Positions 56,101 through 64,000 of a stretch of 64,000 nucleotides of DNA are shown piece by piece. Numbering within the stretch: position 1 is the stretch's first letter; every line of letters begins with the position of its first letter. The position numbers and the translations under genes were made by a program. Origin of the DNA: Sphingomonas sp. NBWT7 (lineage in GTDB: Bacteria > Pseudomonadota > Alphaproteobacteria > Sphingomonadales > Sphingomonadaceae); NCBI RefSeq assembly GCF_014217605.1, contig NZ_CP043639.1, positions 388,501 through 452,500 of the forward strand, given 5' to 3'. Under the pieces are notes generated by a model that saw only the letters and a program-made list of their open reading frames with translations, was not told the DNA's origin and made no database searches.

Positions 56101-57227
56101 CGAGCGGACGCGAAGCGATCATCCACATCGGTCACAAGAAGACCGGCACGAGCTTCCTTCAGTACCACTTTCACCGGGCGGCTGCCGCGCTGCGTACGCA
56201 CGGCGTGCTCTATCCCTTTCGCGAGGCGAACCATTCCTTCGCCTTGTCCGGGCTTTTCCGGCGCCACCATGCGACGCGTGCACCGTCACCGCTCGATGGA
56301 TATGTCGCAGCGCGCGATCGTCGGCTGCCGGTGCTCGCACGCGAATTCAGCGGGGATGACTGGCAAACCCTGCTGCTGTCAGCCGAGGCGCTGGCGGGTT
56401 TCTCGCTCGTGGAGCTGCGTCAAATGCGCAGTGTTCTGGACCGGTACGTCGAACGGATCCGCATCGTCTTCGTCATCCGCGACCCAGTCGATTGGGCGGT
56501 GAGTGTCGCACAGCAGTATCTGCGGTCGCGCAGCAATATCGAGGTCGTTCTGTCGCAGCCCGAGCCGGTGCAATGGCGTGCGATCGTCGGGCGCATGCGG
56601 CACGTGTTCGGCGCCGCCGCTGTCGAGGTATATGCCTATGAAGACCTGTCGATAGAGCGCGACGCCTTTGCCGCGCGGTTCGTGGCGGCGGCCGGGCTGC
56701 CGCGCACGATTGCGCCGCTCCTTCAGGGCGATCGTCAGTCAGTCAACGAATCACTTTCGATGGAAGCCGCACTGATGCTCGGCCGGTTTAACGTCCGCGT
56801 GCCCGAGGCGATCGATGGCGCCCGCAATCCCGCCCGCAGCGGTTTCGAGCCGCAAATCTTCGCCGGTCTGCCCGGGGGACGTTTCGATTTGCCCGACACA
56901 GCGCGAAGGCTCGCCTATGCGCAGAGCCGCGACGATGTCGCGTTCGTCGACCGGCAATATGGTATAGCCCGCTACACCTATTCCCCCGAGCAATTGGCAC
57001 CAAGCGGCTACACCGAAGACGTGTCGATAGGCTTTCTCGACGCGCTTGCCGACCGGCTCTATACGACCGACGCCGAGGCGGCGGCGGGCCGGCTACTGCT
57101 CGATTCCATCCACTGGCATGCGCGTGGCGAAACCGCGCGGGGGGACGCGCTGCTTCAGCAGGCTATTGTCCGCTTCCCCCATAACCGGCGCGTTGCACGG
57201 GCAAATGCGCAGCGTAGGCGGGACTGA
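56097..57227 (+). CDS. sulfotransferase family protein
   Basis: 376 residues. The PAPS 5'-phosphosulfate loop HIGHKKTGTSFLQ near residue 10 and the 3'-phosphate segment FVIRDPVDWAVSVAQQYLRS near 125 identify a sulfotransferase. The C-terminal 60 residues are helical (LLQQAIVRFPHNRRVA). It starts with ATG 56097 overlapping the reconstructed end of the glycosyltransferase gene (ATGA), so the two were translationally coupled. Acceptor unknown, probably a sugar. Confidence 0.88.
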   Translation: MTSGREAIIHIGHKKTGTSFLQYHFHRAAAALRTHGVLYPFREANHSFALSGLFRRHHATRAPSPLDGYVAARDRRLPVLAREFSGDDWQTLLLSAEALAGFSLVELRQMRSVLDRYVERIRIVFVIRDPVDWAVSVAQQYLRSRSNIEVVLSQPEPVQWRAIVGRMRHVFGAAAVEVYAYEDLSIERDAFAARFVAAAGLPRTIAPLLQGDRQSVNESLSMEAALMLGRFNVRVPEAIDGARNPARSGFEPQIFAGLPGGRFDLPDTARRLAYAQSRDDVAFVDRQYGIARYTYSPEQLAPSGYTEDVSIGFLDALADRLYTTDAEAAAGRLLLDSIHWHARGETARGDALLQQAIVRFPHNRRVARANAQRRRD

Positions 57228-57238
57228 TCCGACCTGGC

Positions 57239-58339
57239 TCAGACGTTGAAGCGGAACAGCATCACGTCGCCGTCGTGGACGACATATTCTTTGCCCTCCT
57301 GGCGAAGCTTACCCGTCTCGCGCGCACCCGTCTCTCCGCCGCACGCGACGTAGTCGTCGTAGGCGATCGTTTCTGCGCGGATGAAGCCGCGTTCGAAATC
57401 GGTGTGGATCTCGCCCGCCGCCTGCGGTGCCTTCGATCCCGCGGCGACGGTCCACGCGCGCGCCTCCTTCGGTCCGACGGTGAAGAAGGTGAGGAGATCG
57501 AGCAGCTTGTAGCCGGCGCGAATCACGCGGGCGAGGCCGGTCTCCTCCAGCCCTAGCTCGGCAAGGAATTCGCCGCGGTCCTCCGGCGGCATGGTCGCGA
57601 TCTCGGCCTCGATCGCGGCTGAGACGACCACCGCCTCGGCGCCCTCCGCCTTCGCCTTCTCGTGCACGCGCGCCGACAGCGCGTTGCCGTTCGCCGCATC
57701 GCCCTCATCGACGTTGCACACGTAGAGCACCGGCTTGGCGGTGATGAGCTGCGCCTGCGCGAAGACGCGCGCTTCCTCGGCATCCTTGGGCACCGTCAGA
57801 CGCGCAGGCTTGCCCTCGCGCAGCAGCTCGAGCGCCTGGCCGAGCACGCTGGCGCCGATCTTGGCTTCCTTGTCGCCCTGCTGGCCCTTCTTGATGAGGT
57901 TGGGCACGCGCTTCTCGAGGCTCTCAAGGTCGGAGAGCATCAGCTCCGTTTCCACCGTCTCGGCGTCGGCGATCGGATCGACCTTGCCCTCAACGTGGGT
58001 GACGTCGCCGTTCTCGAAGCAACGCAGCACGTGGACGATCGCGTCCACCTCCCGGATGTTACCGAGGAATTGGTTGCCGAGCCCTTCACCCTTCGATGCG
58101 CCGCGGACGAGCCCCGCGATGTCGACGAACGCCAGCTGCGTCTCGATGATCTTGGCCGACTTGGCGATCTCGGCGAGCTTCTGAAGCCGTGGATCGGGCA
58201 CGCCGACGTTGCCGACGTTCGGCTCGATCGTGCAGAACGGATAGTTCGCCGCCTGCGCCGCCGCCGTCTCGGTCAGCGCGTTGAAGAGGGTGGACTTGCC
58301 GACGTTCGGCAGGCCCACGATGCCGCAGCGGAAACCCAT
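57239..58339 (-). CDS. ychF: redox-regulated ATPase YchF
   Basis: OLA1/YchF-type P-loop protein, 366 residues. GLPNVGKSTLFNAL, DIAGLVRGASKGEGLGN and the NVDE motif replacing the usual NKxD explain the preference for ATP over GTP. The C-terminal TGS domain (LLDLLTFFTVGPKEARAWTV) is complete. ATG 58339 has a normal context. It converges with the sulfotransferase gene. Confidence 0.96.
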   Translation of the reverse strand: MGFRCGIVGLPNVGKSTLFNALTETAAAQAANYPFCTIEPNVGNVGVPDPRLQKLAEIAKSAKIIETQLAFVDIAGLVRGASKGEGLGNQFLGNIREVDAIVHVLRCFENGDVTHVEGKVDPIADAETVETELMLSDLESLEKRVPNLIKKGQQGDKEAKIGASVLGQALELLREGKPARLTVPKDAEEARVFAQAQLITAKPVLYVCNVDEGDAANGNALSARVHEKAKAEGAEAVVVSAAIEAEIATMPPEDRGEFLAELGLEETGLARVIRAGYKLLDLLTFFTVGPKEARAWTVAAGSKAPQAAGEIHTDFERGFIRAETIAYDDYVACGGETGARETGKLRQEGKEYVVHDGDVMLFRFNV

Positions 58340-58417
58340 GATCGATCCTTGAAACTAGATGTGGCGGCGGCCTTAATGCGCGGGCGCGGGGGGCGCCACC
58401 CTTTGTGCCGCGCGCGA

Positions 58418-59002
58418 TCACCAACGATAGTTGAAGCTGACGCTGATCCGGTCTGCCTTGGCGGTGTTGGGCATCACCTCGTGCCGCAGCCAGCTTTCCC
58501 ACAAGAAGATCGTGCCGGCAGCCGGCTCGGCGTGAAAAAAGCTGCCCTCGCGCGGCGGCGCGGCCATCATCAGCCCGAGCCGGGGATCCTCCAGCCGCAG
58601 CGCGCCCGACCCCGGCGGCACCGCGACGTACATCGTGCCCGATACCACGCTGTGTGGATGGATATGCCCCGAATGCGCGCCGCCGGGTTTGAGCAGGTTC
58701 ACCCACAGGCTGTCGAGCTTCAGCTTGCGGCCGCCAAGCGCGAAGCCGCACGCCTCGGCATAGCGCGCGACGTGGCGGTCGAGATGGCGCTTGAGATCGG
58801 CGAAGGCGGGATCACGCAGCGGCAGATCGTTCAGCGAGGCGTAGGAGGTGTAGCCGCGATAGCCGTGCGCCTTCGACCAGCGTCTGCCTGCAGTGTCGTC
58901 CTGCGCCAGCGCGCGAACCGACGCTTCGAGTTCTTCGACCAGCGCGATGTCGGCGATCGTGTCCTCGTAGAATTGCGTTGGAAAGAGCGATCGAACGGCC
59001 AT
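58418..59002 (-). CDS. 2OG-Fe(II) oxygenase-like protein (TIGR02466 type)
   Basis: 194 residues. The double-stranded beta-helix iron site is recognisable: His of HSGHIHPHSVVSGTMYV, the distal His of WLRHEVMPNT and the 2-oxoglutarate-binding Arg in RISVSFNYRW. The N-terminal part (LFPTQFYEDTI) matches the putative TIGR02466 family. The substrate is unknown. It starts 34 bases from the small membrane reading frames downstream of obg. Confidence 0.85.
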   Translation of the reverse strand: MAVRSLFPTQFYEDTIADIALVEELEASVRALAQDDTAGRRWSKAHGYRGYTSYASLNDLPLRDPAFADLKRHLDRHVARYAEACGFALGGRKLKLDSLWVNLLKPGGAHSGHIHPHSVVSGTMYVAVPPGSGALRLEDPRLGLMMAAPPREGSFFHAEPAAGTIFLWESWLRHEVMPNTAKADRISVSFNYRW

Positions 59003-59042
59003 CGCGGCGGGGTAGGGGCACCGCGCGTGCTTGCCAAGCGGA

Positions 59043-60400
<1,358 letters not shown>

Positions 60401-60982
60401 CTACTTACCGCGATCGGCGAGCAGCATGCGACGCGCGAGTAGCCGGGCGGTCTCACGTGGCAGGCCGAGCGTCCGCGCCATCGGCCCACCGAGCAGCGCG
60501 TCGCCGAGCGCCATTAGCACGAGTTGCAGCGTTTCCTCGCGGATCGGCATCCCCGTCGCCGTCTGGTCCTGCGCCAGTTCGTCGACAAGGTCGTGGATCG
60601 CGGTCAGGATCGGATCGAGCGCATTCTCGTTGCCGCTGAGGATCATCCAGCTGGCGAGCGCGCCTGCGCCGTTTCGGCCGAACGCGTCGAAGGTGAGGTC
60701 GACGACCTCGGCCGGATCCTCGCGTTCGCGCGAGCGGATCACTGCCTGCTTGATCGTGCCCACTATGTGCCCGGCCAGATGCGCGATCAGCGCCTTCTGC
60801 AATTCCTCCGCCGAGCCGAAATGATGCAAAAGATTGGCGTGCGTCCGCCCGATCCGCGCGCCGACCGCCTTGAGCGTCACCGCCTGCGGTCCGACCTCGA
60901 TCAACAGCTCGCGCGCCGCCTCGAGCGCGGCGGCACGCGATTCTTCGGGGCTCAGGCGGCGGCGTAGCGGCGTCACGGACAT
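60401..60982 (-). CDS. TetR-family transcriptional regulator
   Basis: 193 residues from ATG 60982. The N-terminal helix-turn-helix is LSPEESRAAALEAARELL ... VTLKAVGARIGRTHANLLHHFGS; the C-terminal ligand-binding part is all-helical. It resembles regulators acting on nearby genes, but none of the neighbours is an obvious target. Start is moved from a TTG at 61018 because MSVTPLRRRLS begins the domain. Confidence 0.88.
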   Translation of the reverse strand: MSVTPLRRRLSPEESRAAALEAARELLIEVGPQAVTLKAVGARIGRTHANLLHHFGSAEELQKALIAHLAGHIVGTIKQAVIRSREREDPAEVVDLTFDAFGRNGAGALASWMILSGNENALDPILTAIHDLVDELAQDQTATGMPIREETLQLVLMALGDALLGGPMARTLGLPRETARLLARRMLLADRGK

Positions 60983-61036
60983 CGCACCGGCTGTCGTCGG
61001 TCCGGCAACGTTTTGCAATCCTTCGCGAAGGCGTCG

Positions 61037-61579
61037 CTACGCCGCAATCGGCATTCGAACCGGATCGCTGTCCGCCTCAAAATCGAGCACCAGCGTTACG
61101 CGGGCCGATCCGCCGCCATGCGGAACCGCGGCGCTGCAGCCCTTGTTCCGGAAGCCGAGTTTGGCGAGCAGGCGCAGCGCTGCAACGTTGCCGGCGTGCG
61201 GGTTCGCCTCAAGCCGCCGCAGCGGCAGCGCGTGGCGCGCCATGTCGATCACCGCGTTCGCCGCCTCGCTCGCGATGCCGCGCCCCCGCGCGGCTGGCAT
61301 CAGCCAGCAAGCGAGCTCGGCCTTATCGGGCGCGTGCGCGATGAGGCCGATCCCGCCCACTATCCTCGGATAGCCGCACTCGTGCGACAGGATCAGGAAG
61401 CGCGCGTCGGTGGCGCCGTGCGGCACCGCCAGAAAGGCAGCGGCACGTTCGGACAGATGGGGGCAGGGTAGGCCCGCCTGCAGCGTGGCGGCGCTCTCGC
61501 GCACGATCGCCGCCATGATGGCGTTGGTTTCCTCGGGCCAGCCGGGCCGCAGCGTCAGTCTCTTCGTCCGCGCGAACAT
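61037..61579 (-). CDS. GNAT-family N-acetyltransferase (RimJ/RimL type)
   Basis: 180 residues. The core GIGLIAHAPDKAELACWLMPAARGRGIASEAANAVIDMA contains the RGRGIASEA pyrophosphate-binding loop typical of GNATs; NPHAGNVAALRLLAKLGF is the RimJ/RimL pattern. Acceptor unknown. It lies between tetR and the rpmA terminator on the same strand. Confidence 0.88.
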   Translation of the reverse strand: MFARTKRLTLRPGWPEETNAIMAAIVRESAATLQAGLPCPHLSERAAAFLAVPHGATDARFLILSHECGYPRIVGGIGLIAHAPDKAELACWLMPAARGRGIASEAANAVIDMARHALPLRRLEANPHAGNVAALRLLAKLGFRNKGCSAAVPHGGGSARVTLVLDFEADSDPVRMPIAA

Positions 61580-61651
61580 CGTCGCTTCTCCTCCCGGCGC
61601 GCCGTAGCGGCCGTCGATGACGGTCCGGCGACGCGCTGTTGCGGGAGCAAG

Positions 61652-61682
61652 AAAAAAGGGAGCCTAGGCGGACCCGGCTCCC
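61652..61682 (-). terminator. rho-independent terminator after rpmA
   Basis: Read on the minus strand, GGGAGCC pairs with GGCTCCC and is followed by TTTTTT (complement of 61652-61657). It lies about 70 bases after the rpmA stop, ending the rplU-rpmA transcript before the GNAT gene. Confidence 0.92.
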
Positions 61683-61752
61683 TTGTCGTTGGCTGGCCTC
61701 CCATGTGGAGGCACCGGATCGCCCAGTGGGCAACCCGGTTGGTTACCCGATG

Positions 61753-62022
61753 TTATTCAGCCGCCTCGGCCATAATGTCGACCGAACAGAATTTGCGGCC
61801 GAGCTTGCCGTCGTGGAACACCACGCGGCCGTCGACGAGCGCAAACAGGGTATGGTCCTTGCCGATGCCGACATTGCGGCCCGGATAGAATTTGGTGCCG
61901 CGCTGACGCACGAGAATGTTGCCCGCGATCGCTTCCTGACCGCCGAACTTCTTCACGCCAAGGCGACGGCCGGCCGAATCACGACCGTTGCGCGACGAGC
62001 CGCCTGCTTTCTTATGTGCCAT
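61753..62022 (-). CDS. rpmA: 50S ribosomal protein L27
   Basis: 89 residues, N-terminal signature [16 protein letters not shown] and the later [22 protein letters not shown] are diagnostic. It follows rplU on the same strand after 26 bases, and the two form the standard operon. Its N-terminal tail reaches into the peptidyl-transferase centre (family knowledge). Confidence 0.98.
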   Translation of the reverse strand: MAHKKAGGSSRNGRDSAGRRLGVKKFGGQEAIAGNILVRQRGTKFYPGRNVGIGKDHTLFALVDGRVVFHDGKLGRKFCSVDIMAEAAE

Positions 62023-62048
62023 TGTGCTTGCTCCTTACGCTTCGCGGA

Positions 62049-62354
62049 TCAGGCCGACGCGCCGATCGACACGATCTTCAGGATCGTGTGATTCTGACGG
62101 TGACCGTTGCGGCGGCGATAGTTGTGACGGCGGCGCTTCTTGAAGACGATGACCTTCTCGCCCTTCGCCTGCGCGACGATCTCGGCAGCGACGGTGAGAC
62201 CGTCCGTGGGCTTCAGGTCCGAACCCTCGCCCGCCAGCAGAATGTCGCTCAGCGTAACCGATGCGCCGGCATCGCCCTCCAGCTTCTCGACGACGATCTT
62301 GTCTCCGGCGGCAACGCGATACTGCTTGCCGCCTGTGCGCACGATTGCGAACAT
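62049..62354 (-). CDS. rplU: 50S ribosomal protein L21
   Basis: 101 residues with the pattern [20 protein letters not shown] and the C-terminal [16 protein letters not shown]. First gene of the rplU-rpmA operon. Its promoter is proposed at 62418-62446. Confidence 0.98.
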   Translation of the reverse strand: MFAIVRTGGKQYRVAAGDKIVVEKLEGDAGASVTLSDILLAGEGSDLKPTDGLTVAAEIVAQAKGEKVIVFKKRRRHNYRRRNGHRQNHTILKIVSIGASA

Positions 62355-62417
62355 GGCCCTGTCACTCTACCCAAATGTCTGTGCCCGGACCGGACAGCCG
62401 GACCAGGAGGAACGGCG

Positions 62418-62446
62418 CAGCTAGGGGAGGGGGCTGCGCTTGTCAA
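62418..62446 (-). promoter_or_regulatory. probable promoter of rplU-rpmA
   Basis: On the minus strand a perfect TTGACA (complement of 62441-62446) is followed after 17 bases by TAGCTG (complement of 62418-62423), a plausible -10 box for this kind of bacterium. It lies about 65 bases before the rplU start. Confidence 0.6.
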
Positions 62447-62482
62447 CGCTTCGGCGGATAGGGTCGCCGAAAAACGCTAGGC

Positions 62483-62860
62483 TCAGTGGCGGTGTTCACG
62501 GCGCAGATTGTAGCGACCGTCTACCAGCCCGGTGAACAGCCCGGCGATCGCGGGATGATCGACCGGCTCGTCGCTCTCATCGTGCACCAGGTTCTGCTGG
62601 CTGACGTAGGCGACATAGGTCGATTCGGCGTTCTCGGCGAGCAGGTGATAGAAAGGCTGGTCCTTGCGCGGTCGGATTCCCTCGGGGATCGACTGATACC
62701 ATTCGTCGGTATTGGCGAACACCGGATCGACGTCGAAGATCACGCCGCGGAAATCGAGCATGCGGTGACGCACCACGTCACCGATGGTGAACCGGGCATG
62801 GGCGATCGGCGGCGCAACGGGGGCATCGTCGACGGTCATTGGGCTGGTAGCAGCGGGCAT
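62483..62860 (-). CDS. hspQ: heat shock protein HspQ
   Basis: 125 residues from ATG 62860 (ATG 62839 is a possible shorter start). Family features are FTIGDVVRHRMLDFRGVIFDVDP, the WYQSIPEGIRPRKDQPFYHLLAE segment and YVAYVSQQNLVHD. HspQ influences Lon-dependent proteolysis and DnaA stability in enterobacteria (family knowledge). It is a single gene, upstream of rplU on the same strand, with the rplU promoter in between. Confidence 0.9.
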   Translation of the reverse strand: MPAATSPMTVDDAPVAPPIAHARFTIGDVVRHRMLDFRGVIFDVDPVFANTDEWYQSIPEGIRPRKDQPFYHLLAENAESTYVAYVSQQNLVHDESDEPVDHPAIAGLFTGLVDGRYNLRREHRH

Positions 62861-62983
62861 GATGGTCAATCTAGGCGCTCTTGCGCGCGGCACAAGCTGC
62901 CGCTTGCGCAGCATCCACAACCACGTTAGAGGCGCGCCCTCGATCGCCCGGTCCGGCCTTTCACCGCCGCCCGGAGCCTCTGC

Positions 62984-63073
<90 letters not shown>

Positions 63074-63104
63074 CCTGCCCCTATATCCGTGACAGCACTG
63101 GCAT

Positions 63105-64000
63105 TCACTGCGCGTTGACGTGCAGTTCCTCCAACCCGCGGAAGAACGGCAGCGTGCGCCATTTCGGGGCGGCCTCTGGTTCGGCAAGTCGCAGGGCGGG
63201 GAAGCGTTGGAACAGCTTGAGGAGCGCGAGTTGCCCTTCGAGCCGGGCGAGCGGGGCGCCGATGCAGATGTGGCTGCCGCCGCCGAACGAGAGATGCGGC
63301 GGGCGCTTGGCGTCGATGACGAACTGATCGGGTTCGTCGTAGACCGCCGGATCGCGGTTGGCCGCGCGCAGCACCGTCGTCACGACTTGGCGCGCCGCGA
63401 CCGGGCAGCCGCCGACCTCCGCGTCGTTCGCCATGATCCGCTGCGTCATGTCGATCGGCCCTTCGAAGCGTAGCACCTCCTCGACCAGCGCGGGCGCGAG
63501 TGAGGGGGCGGCAAGAAGCTTGTCGCGCTCACCCGGGTTGAGCATGAGTAACCGCGCGCCATTGCCGATCAAATCGGTCGTGGTGAGGTTGCCGCCGACG
63601 AGCAGCGCGATCAGGTTCACAGCGAGTTCGTTCCCGGTGATGTCGGCGCCGTCGCGCTGCAATGTGACCATGTCGCTGATCAGATCGTCGCGCGGCGCGG
63701 CGCGGCGGGCGGCGATGACTTCGTGAAAATACGCGTGGAGGGCGTTGCGGCAGCGTTCGAGCTCGTCGCTCTGCTCGGCCGAGCGAAACGGATTGAGGCC
63801 GAGGATCACACCCTCGGACCAGCGGCGGAAATCGTCCAGCCGCTCACCGTCAACGCCGAGAATCGCCGCGATCGCATCGACCGGGATGGGCACGCAATAG
63901 GTCGCCATCAGATCGAAGGGCTGCGACGGATCGATCGCGTCCAATGCCGCGTCGATCACCTGCTCTACGCGCGGGCCGCACGTCTTCACGCGCGCGTAGA
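63105..64000 (-). CDS. cytochrome P450 (5' end outside window)
   Basis: The frame enters from the right edge with no start, so only about 298 codons of the C-terminal two thirds are present. The I-helix (LIALLVGGNLTTTDLIGNG), the ExxR motif (EEVLRFE) and the heme loop FGGGSHICIGAPLARLE with its Cys ligand identify a bacterial class I P450. The I-helix has GGNLTT where AGxxT is common. Substrate unknown; a redox partner would lie elsewhere. It converges with the tRNA-Ser gene. Confidence 0.93.
   Translation of the reverse strand, partial: YARVKTCGPRVEQVIDAALDAIDPSQPFDLMATYCVPIPVDAIAAILGVDGERLDDFRRWSEGVILGLNPFRSAEQSDELERCRNALHAYFHEVIAARRAAPRDDLISDMVTLQRDGADITGNELAVNLIALLVGGNLTTTDLIGNGARLLMLNPGERDKLLAAPSLAPALVEEVLRFEGPIDMTQRIMANDAEVGGCPVAARQVVTTVLRAANRDPAVYDEPDQFVIDAKRPPHLSFGGGSHICIGAPLARLEGQLALLKLFQRFPALRLAEPEAAPKWRTLPFFRGLEELHVNAQ

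Noticed and set aside
62447..62480. Hairpin CGGCG/CGCCG between hspQ and rplU as terminator of hspQ
   Set aside because: The T-run is on the wrong side of the stem for minus-strand termination.

Overview
The window is a GC-rich stretch of bacterial chromosome whose proteins and gene order fit an alphaproteobacterium, most probably a sphingomonad (Sphingomonas or a close relative). The reasons are an atpHAGDC cluster without F0 genes, rpsT next to dnaA, the overlapping ubiE-ubiB-(membrane protein)-coaBC-dut block, wecB-wecC-galU polysaccharide genes, and frequent GTG/TTG starts with 4-base start/stop overlaps. This assignment comes from recognised proteins and general knowledge; no database search was run.

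Layout. 1-4.3 kb: cpaF (pilus/Tad ATPase, cut by the window edge), ada, an enoyl-CoA hydratase-family gene and a dienelactone hydrolase-family gene. 4.4-10.1 kb: the F1 ATP synthase operon atpH-atpA-atpG-(lipoprotein)-atpD-atpC, with REP-like palindromes in two spacers. 10.1-10.7 kb: a solitary gene whose product closely resembles the type I-C CRISPR protein Cas5 (Cas5d) but lacks its catalytic residues; no other cas gene and no array is present. 11-13.6 kb: a cystathionine beta-lyase-type gene, a mercaptopyruvate sulfurtransferase-type gene and queF. 13.7-19.2 kb: a glycosyltransferase/(alpha/alpha)-barrel fusion, a GH130 enzyme and an OPT transporter gene broken by one in-frame TGA. 19.4-26.2 kb: PspC-domain protein, homoserine dehydrogenase, DUF486, priA, xerC-like recombinase, alanine dehydrogenase, and a possible 17-residue gene. 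26.3-30.4 kb: a signalling operon (EAL phosphodiesterase, TPR hybrid histidine kinase, CheY-like regulator). 30.5-35.8 kb: 2-hydroxyacid dehydrogenase, M48 protease, cysS, rpsU, FKBP and a small exported protein. 35.9-40.1 kb: metallophosphatase, wecC, wecB and galU. 40.1-46.3 kb: a seven-gene overlapping minus-strand operon (ubiE to a MoeB/ThiF-like gene). 46.4-49.4 kb: mutM, rpsT, dnaA. 49.4-57.2 kb: very large glycosyltransferases and sulfotransferase domains. 57.2-64 kb: ychF, a 2OG-Fe(II) oxygenase-like gene, obg, tetR-type regulator, GNAT, rpmA, rplU, hspQ, tRNA-Ser(CGA) and a cytochrome P450 cut by the window end.

Functionally the window is mostly housekeeping (energy, translation, replication start, repair, cofactors, ubiquinone) mixed with surface-glycan biosynthesis. 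wecB/wecC/galU supply nucleotide sugars, and the 49-57 kb block looks like a locus for a sulfated glycan or glycoprotein. Three reading frames appear broken (OPT transporter, a large glycosyltransferase, a small two-helix membrane protein), and the xerC start is suspicious, so either recent decay or sequence errors must be considered.

The most unusual item is the orphan Cas5d-like gene downstream of the ATP synthase operon: it is full of family signature residues, lacks the positions used for pre-crRNA cleavage, and uses more A/T-rich codons than its neighbours. A repurposed Cas5 is the best candidate for something undescribed here.
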